Origin: Flaccisagitta enflata
Taxonomy: Eukaryota > Chaetognatha > Sagittoidea > Aphragmophora
DNA: 64,000 nucleotides
NCBI GenBank assembly: GCA_965153355.1
Contig: OZ231126.1
Span: forward strand, 101,308,001-101,372,000
Reading direction: 5' to 3'
The position numbers and the translations under genes were made by a program. Of the stretch, positions 23,423 to 32,437 are shown in pieces. The notes below the pieces were generated by a model. The model was not told the DNA's origin, ran no database searches, and worked only from the letters and a program-made list of their open reading frames with translations. Positions within the stretch are counted from its first letter, which is position 1; every line of letters begins with the position of its first letter.

Positions 23423-24319
23423 TCAAACAATGTATTCCAAAAAGGAAGGCCAGGCTGGCCATGTATCGTCCTCATACAAAGTGCGCCGAGCTTTTGTAAA
23501 ATATTTGAAACGCCGCATCCTTTCTTGGGTCATGTTCATGAGTTGGGGGGAATGATTGTGTCCCAAGCCACACCCTCCATGGCAATTCTCTTTTTTGCAT
23601 GAAGCTCCACACCCTTCCTCTAAAACCAATGCCTCTGATTTTGAAGTTTTTGGCTGTGTTGTTGCCTTGGAATCCTCCATAATTGCATCCCGCTCCATCA
23701 TTACTTCCATAACCAGCTGCTTCTTTCTTCTTAGATTTGTGATTTCCCTGATGCTTTTCTGGTAGCAGAAATCACAGGGCCCCGAGCAAATCTCATTGAC
23801 AGCTTGCTTGCATCCAAAGGCAATAAGCATATCCTTTGTTGATGCATCAACAACTACACCATCCATCAATCCTCCACTGGCTCCGTTTCCTGGCAACATC
23901 ACTCCCTCCGTTTCCCATGCTGCGAAGTAATCCTCCAATGCCGTCACAACTGTTCTCTCAATCCGCTCCTTCACCGACTGCCCAAACTCCTCTAACAATG
24001 GTAACTTAATCCGCATTGGATATTGCAAAAATCCGCATGGTTTTGCTTTCATGGGGGGCACCTGCTTTGAAGCTTTTAATGCCAACTCCAACTCCCTATT
24101 CCAAAACAGTGAAAGGACATAGTCTCTTGACCTCTTTTCCAAACTCCACTTTTGTTCCTTAGCTTTTTGCTCCTCCATCAACTTTGCAGTTTCATTTGCA
24201 ATGCATTCACATCTGGGACAACTACATTTTTTCTGAGTTTCTTCCAAACTCATTCCGCTCTCCAAATCCAAATGTGCAAAGCACTCAGCTACAGTGTTCA
24301 TCTGATGGTTTGATGCCAT
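23423..24319 (-). CDS. Cys-rich cargo protein (CxCPxCxC and CxxxCxxCYxK motifs), function unknown
   Basis: Intact 298-residue frame starting MASNHQMN. It is not a family I recognise. Visible parts are an N-terminal Cys knot CSCPRCEC (residues 32-39), a charged helical stretch (45-85), and a second cluster C170, C178, C182, C185 followed by YQK and a basic RRKKQLV run. A third, Cys/His-rich cluster (GCGASCKKENCHGGCG...HNH, about 237-257) precedes an aromatic C-terminus. The clusters look like zinc-binding modules. The motif C-x3-C-x2-C-Y-x-K with downstream RRKK is shared with the next gene (25173-25697). The ATG lies 8 nt after a splice-acceptor-like TATTTTGATTTAG; the pattern recurs at other cargo genes. 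Codons are varied, not low-complexity. Confidence 0.75.
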   Translation of the reverse strand: MASNHQMNTVAECFAHLDLESGMSLEETQKKCSCPRCECIANETAKLMEEQKAKEQKWSLEKRSRDYVLSLFWNRELELALKASKQVPPMKAKPCGFLQYPMRIKLPLLEEFGQSVKERIERTVVTALEDYFAAWETEGVMLPGNGASGGLMDGVVVDASTKDMLIAFGCKQAVNEICSGPCDFCYQKSIREITNLRRKKQLVMEVMMERDAIMEDSKATTQPKTSKSEALVLEEGCGASCKKENCHGGCGLGHNHSPQLMNMTQERMRRFKYFTKARRTLYEDDTWPAWPSFLEYIV

Positions 24320-24539
24320 TTTCAATTTCTAAATCAAAATAAATTGGTAAATATTATGTTTTAATACAAGCATTTTACATTAACAGTGTGTAACAAATTC
24401 ATTCTCCAACGTAATTCTAAACAAATCACAATAAGAAGACAAAATCAATATGTTCCCATAACACTTTTTAGATATGTATGACCAAATATGTCTTTAGTCC
24501 AACACACTTTTGTTCCCTCACTCTTTACTTCTTTTCTTG

Positions 24540-24860
24540 GAATATCTATAAGAGGCTCTGTTACTATGTCTGTCTTTGTTAATCTGTGTGTCTGTTTGTC
24601 AGTCAAACTTCAATGAAAAATCGCAGAAAATGTTTAAAAATTCTTTAAAACTTATTTCAATCATCATTCATGCTACTTGTTATTTGGGCAGCGGCCCGGA
24701 AGGGGACTAAATCCTGTAAAACACAGGGGGACTTTCAGTCATTAGAGCTTGGGATAGGTTTAATAGAGCTAGGGATAGGTGTGATAGGTAATAACGCCAG
24801 GTGCACCGTCTTAGCTGGTCTTGCCAGCTTTGTCTGTGATACGGTGTGTACTTAGATTCT
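24540..24860. repeat. Family A/C fragments
   Basis: 24545-24600 tctataagaggctctgttac and TCTG-like units (A type). 24685-24730 gggcagcggcccggaagggg...cctgtaaaacacaggggg (C type). Confidence 0.65.
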
Positions 24861-24979
24861 TTTCATTGCAATGTCAAACATTGATGATATGAATAAAACA
24901 TCAACAACAAAATTTCACTTTTTGCTAATGCTGTACAGGGAATTGGCCAGTAAATACTCATTAGTTGTCAGTTTCTTTT

Positions 24980-25697
24980 TCAAAATATGTCCAATTTTCC
25001 TTTGAAAGTAATTACCATCTTCTTGGCTGGTTTTCCACATAGGAACCCTGTGATGTATTCCCTACTGACGCCATTTTTATCCCCAGACTCCAATGCCGCA
25101 TCAATCATTTTTGGAAATGCAGCCGCATTAACCACAGTACACCCTTCATTTTCAAATCTATAATCCAACATATCATTTTGGGTATGAATCATCAAATGAA
25201 TCATCCCAATAGGGTCCTTTACGTACTAATTGTCTCTTCTTTCGCCTCGCCGCTTTCATACTTTCATTTGGTTTGTTTTTAGCATAACAATGTCCACATG
25301 TCGCCGCTTCACACTTCCCATTGCATGTTGGAAAATAAACCGTCATTTCCAATACAACGAGGGATTGGCCTTCTCTAATCAACTGTTTAAGCGACTTTCC
25401 CACACATGATCTGTCGGGGGATTGGTTTTCTCTGACCAACTGTTGAGGCGACTTTCCCGGTGCCCCTTCCTTCGATTCTTTGACGAAAATCCCCTCTGCA
25501 TAGGCAAAAGCCAACGCTTTGGCAACAGATTTGCCTAACGGTTCGTCGACGGCCTTCAGCCAAGGATTATCCTCGGACTTTCCCAACGCCTTGTTGGCGG
25601 ACTTCTCCAATGGCTCATTGGCGGACTTCTCCAATGGCTCATTGGCGGACTTCTCCAACGGCTCTTTGACGGACTTCTCCATCACACTTGTTGCCAT
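24980..25697 (-). pseudogene. Cys-rich cargo protein with EPLEKSAN repeats, frame broken once
   Basis: Starts MATSVMEKSVKEP (25697), 52 nt after an acceptor-like GATTTCATTTTAG. Residues about 8-45 are 8-residue repeats (EPLEKSAN and variants) encoded by 24-bp tandem DNA repeats. Near the end of the first frame a cluster CEAATCGHCYAK with RRKKRQLV downstream matches the motif of the gene at 23423-24319. The frame ends at 25173 but a good protein continues one frame over (24980-25204: MLDYRFENEGCTVV... to KLDIF*). The switch falls near 25170-25200. Either a single-base error or a true frameshift would explain it. The two genes look like diverged members of one family. Function unknown. Confidence 0.65.
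25590..25680 (-). repeat. 24-bp coding minisatellite
   Basis: ttggcggacttctccaatgg plus ctca, three near-perfect and further degenerate copies, inside the preceding gene. It encodes the 8-residue EPLEKSAN repeat. Confidence 0.9.
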
Positions 25698-25819
25698 TGT
25701 TACTAAATGTAATCTCTCTGATACTTTTTTTTCCTTGTATTTAAATTCAGCACCTAAAATGAAATCAAACAAAAATAGAATAAACAATATGCTAATCAAT
25801 TTCTCTCATCACCACTAAC

Positions 25820-26125
25820 ATCATTGGAGGAACTTAATTTTTTTTTTTTCTAAATCTGTTTAAATTATAACTGTGCATGTTAACAACATAGTGTGTGTAC
25901 CAGTGGCCAAAAACTGTCCAACAAGTCCAACAAATTGAAAACAGGTGAGCATGAGTGAAATAGTATATACCTCCTACAAATGTCAAAGCCAGGGGCACAA
26001 AATAGTTTTTCTCAATGTAATTGTCTTACTACAACCAACTAACAATTATTATATGATCTGAATGAGGCCATATGTATGTCACCTTGGTCTTAAATGGCTG
26101 TGGAGCGGTTTTCATACATGTAAAT
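25820..26125. other. Intergenic, no recognised feature
   Basis: A/T-rich. It holds the presumed 5' region of the gene at 25697. Confidence 0.4.
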
Positions 26126-26139
26126 CAATAATTGATATG

Positions 26140-26400
26140 GTGTCACAATATTGTTCTGGATGGGTGGGCAGGGGCATCCAACCCCTAGCCTCAACCCAAC
26201 CCCTCCAGCACACACATACACAATACCAACTGCAGCATAATAAATGCGCGTTTTCTGCGTTTTTCAATTGGACATGATGGGCCGATGGACAAATTGACAA
26301 ACCAACACACCAACGAACCAACGAACCAACAGACCGACGGACCAACGGACCGACGGATGCACAGACAAAGCCTTTCATGCAGTGCAAAAATCAGGTCAAA
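26140..26400 (-). repeat. Family A subfamily 2 copy
   Basis: gtgtcacaatattgttctgg, gtgggcaggggcatccaacccc, then (ccaacgaacc)n/(gaccgacgg)n core and gcacagacaaagcctttcat, matching 17420-17630. Confidence 0.8.
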
Positions 26401-26727
26401 AAGGAGCCGCCACAAAAAACATTTCCTTTTTAATCAGCCGTATTGAAACAATTCAAGGTACAATTTTAACTACAATTTACTCATAATGAATTGGCATCAG
26501 CAGCCTTGCAATTGTCAAATTTAATACATGCTGCTGCAAAGTGCTGTGCATGCTCCCAAGAAAAACTGTCTCCCTGTTACCAACCTGGCATAATCTCTTG
26601 CCATCAAGCAATCTGTGCCATATCTTAATCATAACATAAAACATTGTCAATTTATTAGGAAAACTAGGTGTCATGCGCATTTCATATGGTCAATAAGGGT
26701 CCACAAGGCTCTCTTCCATTTTATTCA

Positions 26728-26967
26728 GTTTGGGTGAATGGCTGAATCTTGGCCCTCAATTGGCCCTCAATAAAGTGTCCAACAGTTGAATTAAGCTTAA
26801 CCTCAATTCTGTCCTTTAAGGGCATGGTTTCTTTACAATGTGACCATTTTGGTGAATTGTTGAATTTTGGCCCTCAATTGACCCTCAAAAGGATGTCCAA
26901 CAATTGCATTAATCTTAACCTTCAATTCTGTCCTCTAAGGGCATGGTTTCTTTACAATGTAACTTTT
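26728..26967. repeat. Tandem duplication, about 122-bp unit
   Basis: ttgggtgaatggctgaatct tggccctcaattg...aagggcatggtttctttaca atgt occurs twice back to back with small differences. Confidence 0.9.
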
Positions 26968-27477
26968 GGGTCCTTCTTATAATCCTCTGCTTATAAGCCT
27001 CTTCTTCTCTAGTACACTCTGCAGGTCCACCACTGTCCTCCTATGGTAATCACTACAACAATACCCACAAACCTTTATGCCAGTCATAAAACACCTAAAG
27101 TAGTGTTAACTGTAGAAGTTAAACAATTTAGCCATCAATGGTCTCTTCAGAGCCTCTTGAATGTTCTCAATCGCCAATTTCTCTTCTTTCTACTTTTACT
27201 CCATTCTTAAATTGTCCAATCATTGTAAGGCGCTAATGATCAGCTAGGTTTGCAAAACATCTTCGCCCATGCCCTGATGCCATTTTCATTCAACATATCC
27301 CATCATCTTTGTGGATGTACCATTCAAACGGATGCGCCACTAGTTTAACATTTATGATGGCCAAAGTTACAAAACAGCTTAGAGGTAAAAATTGAGTCAA
27401 AAAAGGCCACTTTAATGCACACATGCGACTCAGATTTAGGGTTTTTGTTGTTAATTCACACACAATTCCAATTCTTG
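26968..27477. other. No recognised feature
   Basis: No coding, repeat or RNA signal supported. Confidence 0.4.
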
Positions 27478-28539
27478 TTAAATGTCAACAATGGAAGACA
27501 TGAGATTTTGGGTGTTGCCTATTTGTTGGCCATTGGTCTGAGCCTTACAAATCATATCGTTCTCCATTTTTTGGACAGCTTCATCACACTGCTTCTTCAA
27601 ATGGGCCTCATTTTGTTTGTAGACATTCCCCAAAGAGTTCCTCTTTTCAACATGTGCAAACGAGAGATAGAGGTTCAATACACTGTGCTCAAATATGGCG
27701 GCCTTCACTGCCTCCAAAAAAAATAAATGCATATTTTTGGATGATTCGTCTTTTCCATATAAACCACTTTTGCATAGTTTTGCCTCGTAATTGGCAAAAA
27801 TACGCACTTTTAAGTTGCCCACGATTCCACGACATTCATTGGCATAGATATTAATGAAGGCTGTGGTGCAGAAGTCATAAAGAAGTGTTGCAACCCAGTA
27901 CATTAATTTCTTTGATTTCAACTTTATATTGAAAACAATGGTGAATTGTTCCAGAACATCACTCCATGGTTGATCAACATTTGGTGGTGGCAGTGAAGCA
28001 AGAGCCGGCACAAAGTACCAACACCGAATTGGTGAAGGTCTAAGAATAACATTCATCCTATCCTGATCCACTGCCAAAAAGACATGCCGAGAACGTTTCA
28101 GTCTATTCAACTCCAGGAAAAACATGGATGGATTCTTTTCTTCATTTCCCTCGTAAAGTTTCCTAAAAATGTCTTTTGGGATAAATCCATATTGTATGGA
28201 TTTGGCCAATGCTTCAATATCATTGATGGGACTTGCTGAGTCATTGTTCAATTCCCTCAGTCTCTTAACCAAATGTTTTGTGTCTTTGGTGGCTTCTCTT
28301 GAAAGACTATGCAATGTTGGGAATTCTTTATCTAAAATCTGACAAACCTCTTGTTCATCTTCAAGAAAATATTGTCTTTCCTCACAAAAGCCAACGCCCA
28401 TGACATTTATATCGCTGCCATCATTTTCGTCACTGTTTTGGTCAGTTTTTTCTTCAAATCCACTCTTCTTCACCACACTTTGACAATCCAATTCTTGGTG
28501 GTGGCTTGTTCCTTCGTCCATGTTACACATGTCAGTCAT
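27478..28539 (-). CDS. Cargo protein of unknown function, about 353 residues
   Basis: Intact single-exon frame. The first ATG in frame gives MTDMCNMDEG at 28539; an earlier in-frame TTG is not a credible start. The N-terminal about 70 residues are acidic and Ser/Asn-rich. The middle has ordinary globular composition: QYGFIPKDIFRKLYEG, then RHVFLAVDQDRMNVILRP, then CWYFVPALASLPPP. A hydrophobic LMYWVATLLYDFCTTAFINIY segment near 225-245 could be a buried helix or one membrane helix. The C-terminus is charged and helical. I do not recognise the family. It is the longest intact ordinary-composition protein of the cargo and a good candidate for structure-based searching. Confidence 0.75.
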   Translation of the reverse strand: MTDMCNMDEGTSHHQELDCQSVVKKSGFEEKTDQNSDENDGSDINVMGVGFCEERQYFLEDEQEVCQILDKEFPTLHSLSREATKDTKHLVKRLRELNNDSASPINDIEALAKSIQYGFIPKDIFRKLYEGNEEKNPSMFFLELNRLKRSRHVFLAVDQDRMNVILRPSPIRCWYFVPALASLPPPNVDQPWSDVLEQFTIVFNIKLKSKKLMYWVATLLYDFCTTAFINIYANECRGIVGNLKVRIFANYEAKLCKSGLYGKDESSKNMHLFFLEAVKAAIFEHSVLNLYLSFAHVEKRNSLGNVYKQNEAHLKKQCDEAVQKMENDMICKAQTNGQQIGNTQNLMSSIVDI

Positions 28540-28694
28540 TTTTGTAATTTTTTGAAGGGTAAGTTCCCATTGCACACGCTTCAAAAATTTGGCAAAACCA
28601 ATACTTGTTCTTGCACTCTTAAGGATGGTTATGTAGCATCCCTTTTCGCATATTCCCTTTATCTCTGCTGGACATAAGTGTAGGCATATTATAC

Positions 28695-29150
28695 AAACAA
28701 TGGCCTTTAACTAGTCATCCAAGCATGGCACATGGCCAGCGGTGCCAGATGCCCTGCTGAAAATGATCCAATGAGAGCAGGGCAACGGTATCAGAGGACC
28801 AATGTCCTGTAGAACACAGGAATGAATTTCAACATGTCTGTCCTTCCGTCTGTCTTGAGCGGGAATATTTCCCGCCTTATATGGCTGATTTAGGCCACTG
28901 AGGCATATTTAAGGTATGTAGGGCACAATTAATGCTTAGAAAGCCAATTTGAGGTTTGGAGGGTTACTTTAATGCTTGGAGGGCTAATTAAAGGTCTGGA
29001 GAGCAGATTTGAGGTCTGGGGGTAGATTTGAGGCATGGGAGAGGCTATTTTCAAGCCAAAAGGGCTAATCTGAGGCCCAGAGGAAAAAATTGAGGCTTGG
29101 GAGGGCTAAATTGAGGATTGGGAGGGCTAATCTAACACTTGAAAATAAAA
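28695..29150. repeat. Family C copy
   Basis: Starts agtcatccaagcatggcaca tggccagcggtgcc (the reverse complement of the C 3' end), has agcagggcaacggtatcaga and cctgtagaacacagg, then gaggcttagagggctaattt-type units to about 29150. Confidence 0.8.
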
Positions 29151-29284
29151 TAAATTTAAAGGAATTAAAGAAATATCTAATTGTAATTCTTTTTTTCACG
29201 GTTTTTGAAGAGAAAAAATCAAAATCTGCCGATCAAAAGTGTTTCTCTTCATTGTTATCAAAATGCGCAATTTTTTTTTGCCGT

Positions 29285-29966
29285 TTACAAAGGTTTACAG
29301 GTCAGATATCCTAACTCGTTATAACTAACACATCGACAATCGTAATCAGGAATTTCGTATGATGAAAGAATAGCAGGACTAAGACTGAAAAGTGTTTTCA
29401 GACATTCGGAATCAAGCGCTATATGCCGCTTTTCTCTGTAGTCGTTAGTTTCAACAAAGTCATCGATCGGCAGCGCATCCATCAGATGAACAATCTTGAT
29501 CTTTGACTGCCCGACTTTGTCATCATTTTCTTTCATCCACCACTCGACGTCCTCAGGGTCGCAGTTGATGTTTTGCTCACTTACAATTTCCAACTCCTCC
29601 TCTTCCTCTTCCTCCTCCTCTTCCTCCTCTTCCTCTTCAAACTTGATGTCATAATGCGACGCGAGCTCTGCCCTCTCAATGACAAAATGGTCAGGTGAGA
29701 AAAAAATGCAGCAGTTCGTCATCGTCCTTTATTCCTTTCCATGGACAGGCTTCATCTACGGCCATCCGCTTGACCACGGAGAGAAACTCTTCAAACTCCC
29801 CGCGAGTGAACATAGTGAGTTCACTACAAACAAAATTTTTGTTGTCCGGCCGGATTATGGGCTTGATGAAAGCAAGCCCGATCTTCTTGAACTCATTTGG
29901 GTGGGCATCAATAAACACAATTCGGCATTTATCGATTTTAAAAGTTTTTTTGCAAACAGAGTTCAT
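29285..29966 (-). pseudogene. Acidic-linker EKRHIAL protein, intronless paralogue, one frameshift
   Basis: Paralogue of the gene at 38030-38951. Start MNSVCKKTF (29966), 24 nt after acceptor-like TTTTTTACCTAG. An N-terminal domain (MxSxC, FxxxEhxxFLxxhKxh) is followed by an acidic Glu run (about 13 Glu near 29600). A C-terminal domain then reads DDFVETNDYREKRHIALDSE, ending in a C-x-C and LTC. The frame breaks at a 7-A run (29700-29706 on the plus strand), so reads are needed to tell error from decay. Compared with its paralogue it has no intron between the DFVE and TNDYREKR codons. Function unknown; a chromatin or virion adaptor cannot be separated by eye. Confidence 0.75.
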
Positions 29967-30163
29967 TTTCAGGAACAGCTTGTTTAGCCTAGGTAAAAAA
30001 TCATTCATGTATTGGTTAACGAATACATTGTTTGGCCAAAAATCAAAACGGTTTTATACTTGTTTAAAATTCTAATAAATATCTTTCACCTTATACCATT
30101 TTCACATCTTAACATCACTCCAACAAGAACTTAAAGCCATTTACCACAAATTAAAATTTAGCC

Positions 30164-30881
30164 TTAGCTAACAGAGTCTTTCTCACTTCTCTCATACTGC
30201 TTGTTTTCTATTTCCCTGCTAAGTCCACATGTGTCATAATCCATTCCAAAGCGCATGCAGCGGCAATTGGGCGCGCACCGGCAATCGGGCGCATGGTTGT
30301 CATCCGATGACATGGATGAAACTCTTGCGCAGGACATCTCCATCCACACCTTCTTTGCATCACCATTCATCACCGTTGTAATGGGCCGCACACTCGTCGC
30401 CTCCACGGATGAATCGCCCATCAGCATCCTCTCGCCAAATTGAGTTGGAAGAGGAGGAGGAGGAGGAGGAGGAGAAGGAGGAGGAGGAGGAGGAGGAGAA
30501 TTGCTCAAATTGGGTAAGTCCATTATCAAAGTCTCAGTTTCTTTGGGGTTTTTATCCTCGTTCATCGTCACTTGAAACAACCACTCCTCCAAACCATCTG
30601 CATCTCCAAACCATACACCATTGGAACTACATCCATGTACATCGCATTGGCTACGTCTCAACTCCACACCCTCCGCCATCCCATCCTTTGTTAGAACCAC
30701 CTCATTCTCCGTCTTGCTTTCCACCAAATTCTCAACCCCATCCACTTTTCTATTTTTTACCGATTGAGCATCGACCTCACGACAGATGTTACAGTCATAA
30801 TTACAATTCTTAAATTCCATTTTGGTATCCACTTCACTAATTTCCACACAACTCAATGCCAGGTCAATGGAATTTGCCAAT
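30164..30881 (-). CDS. Cys-rich, Pro-rich cargo protein (last exon), function unknown
   Basis: The exon begins after a strong acceptor TTTGTTTATTTGCAG (boundary 30881/30882) and ends SEKDSVS*. Near the start is CNYDCNIC (C-x3-C-x2-C), like the cargo Cys motif but followed by RE rather than YxK. A Pro-rich run (about residue 130-148) is encoded by a GGN-rich repeat at 30438-30500. A second Cys cluster CRCAPNCRC plus DTCG lies close to the C-terminus. The upstream exon was not identified. An internal ATG (MEFKNC) at about 30821 could be the start if there is no earlier exon. Confidence 0.6.
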
Positions 30882-31000
30882 CTGCAAATAAACAAATCAC
30901 AACCGCAATCAGCATTACAATTACAAACTAATAATCCATATTTTAATCAGTCATTAATCATTGATTGCGATTGCAAAATACAAAAAAAAAAGTCATAGTT

Positions 31001-31470
31001 TTATGTGGTAAAATAATCCATCTCTCTCCCAAACCATTTTGCCGCGTCTTTCCTTCTTTCCTCACTTTCCTTTGCCAACCTTTCCCGAAACGCCTTCTCC
31101 CTTATCTTCCTCCTCTTCTCATGTTCCTCTCTGACATTCCTCATTTTTTCCTCTTGCTCCTCTGCTTCTCTGTCGTAATATGCGTCCATCGCTTGGCACC
31201 TGCAGCCACGAACACAAAATCCACACAAATCTTGAATATGTGTAATCCAAAAACAACGACAGTTTTCGTATTTGAATTTATTCGTCTTACTCCTTGATGA
31301 TCTCTGGTAATCATAGATGTGTCTTTGGTGGCCAACGTTTCCGCTTCATTCACCAACGACAATGAATGATCCAAAGTCAACTTTTCTGCTACACAGGCCT
31401 GCGTGTCTTTGTCCATTCCATTGTTTTTTCAGCATATTCACAGTCACAAACCACTTTATTTGCTCGGTAT
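31001..31470 (-). CDS. Small Cys-rich, coiled-coil cargo protein, gene model uncertain
   Basis: Coding character is clear but the frame is not continuous. After an acceptor-like CTATTTTTGCAG (31471) one frame reads VVCDCEYAEKTMEW. A second frame reads MDKDTQACVAEKL to ITRDHQG. A third reads LCGFCVRGCRCQAMD followed by a long Glu/Arg/Lys coiled coil ending KWFGREMDYFTT*. A 5' splice-like GTAAGA near 31287 and an acceptor-like ATTCAAG near 31232 would make a short (about 60 bp) intron between the second and third pieces, but the phases do not fit well. Frameshifts are the alternative. Confidence 0.45.
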
Positions 31471-31499
31471 CTGCAAAAATAGATTACCAACTATATACA

Positions 31500-31777
31500 T
31501 TCCATAGTCCCATGTTGAAATACGTAACAAATTACATCACCATCAACAACAAGAGTTTTGCCATGGGTATCGTCCTTGTCATCGCCATCCACAGTCGTTG
31601 TCATACTTTTTGTCGGCGTTTCAAGGCCCATGTTTTAATAGTCGCCACTCATTGTCGCTACTAATGTCTTTGTCTTTGCTTTCCACACTAATACTCAACA
31701 CCTTTCACCTTCCGCCAAGCCTCAAAATGCAGCTGACATTGCCACTTTTCATGTTCCCATTGATCCATCCTAGCCTG
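31500..31777. other. Intergenic, no recognised feature
   Basis: No supported feature. Short GTCGCCA-type repeats only. Confidence 0.4.
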
Positions 31778-32347
31778 CTACTCATCATCAATTCTTCGCT
31801 TTTTGTACATTTCAGGCTCACAGCCATAAAACACCTCATTCTCCACACTCCATTCTGCCGCCTTCTGCTCCCATTCCCTGTCAAGCTTCCCTTTTCTATC
31901 TGCAATGTTAATACACTCGCTGTACACCTTTTTCCCCACCGCCATTGTCCCTTTCACGTAGGCAGCCATCTTGGTGACCGTATGGGATGTTGTGCTGGGA
32001 TCTGCCATACCATAGGCATTTGGATCTTTCAGCGAAAGCGGTTCATCAGATTTCCCATCGTTTTCCTCTCCATATATCCATTCAGCGCTGCCATTCTTGT
32101 TCAGTCCACTTCTCGGCGGTGTGTTGTCATATGGAGATACCTCCTTCCATGGCACACAGATGAGACGGTAATGATGTATTTCATCGTCACTGCATTTGTT
32201 TATGAAGGTTTCTGATTCGGCAATCTCCTTCAAAATTTCCTCTTTCACAGGGTATTTTCCCCTTGCCCATCCTTCCATCATACAGCAGAACCAAAAGTTG
32301 CGCTCACATCTTGGTGCATGATTATGAGTCCAGCCGTATTGTGACAT
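31778..32347 (-). CDS. Cargo protein of unknown function, 189 residues
   Basis: Intact frame starting MSQYGWTHNH (32347), 29 nt after acceptor-like TTTGTGTACAG. It contains CERNFWFCCMMEGW near the N-terminus, an acidic middle (IYGEENDGKSDEP), and a basic, helical C-terminal third (REWEQKAAEWSVENE...YKKRRIDDE). The final KKRR could be a nuclear localisation signal (inference). I do not recognise the family. Confidence 0.65.
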   Translation of the reverse strand: MSQYGWTHNHAPRCERNFWFCCMMEGWARGKYPVKEEILKEIAESETFINKCSDDEIHHYRLICVPWKEVSPYDNTPPRSGLNKNGSAEWIYGEENDGKSDEPLSLKDPNAYGMADPSTTSHTVTKMAAYVKGTMAVGKKVYSECINIADRKGKLDREWEQKAAEWSVENEVFYGCEPEMYKKRRIDDE

Positions 32348-32437
32348 CTTCGCTTGCTTTGATCTTGGTCAAATCTGTACACAAATTATACACAAAATAT
32401 CATCCATTCACAAATAATACACAAACAATCTTAATCA

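Noticed and set aside
30409-30813. Glu-rich plus-strand frame
   Set aside because: Antisense shadow of the Pro-rich cargo exon on the minus strand.
31598-32215. 205-codon plus-strand frame
   Set aside because: Antisense to the 189-residue minus-strand gene, with a Leu/Phe/His-rich shadow composition.
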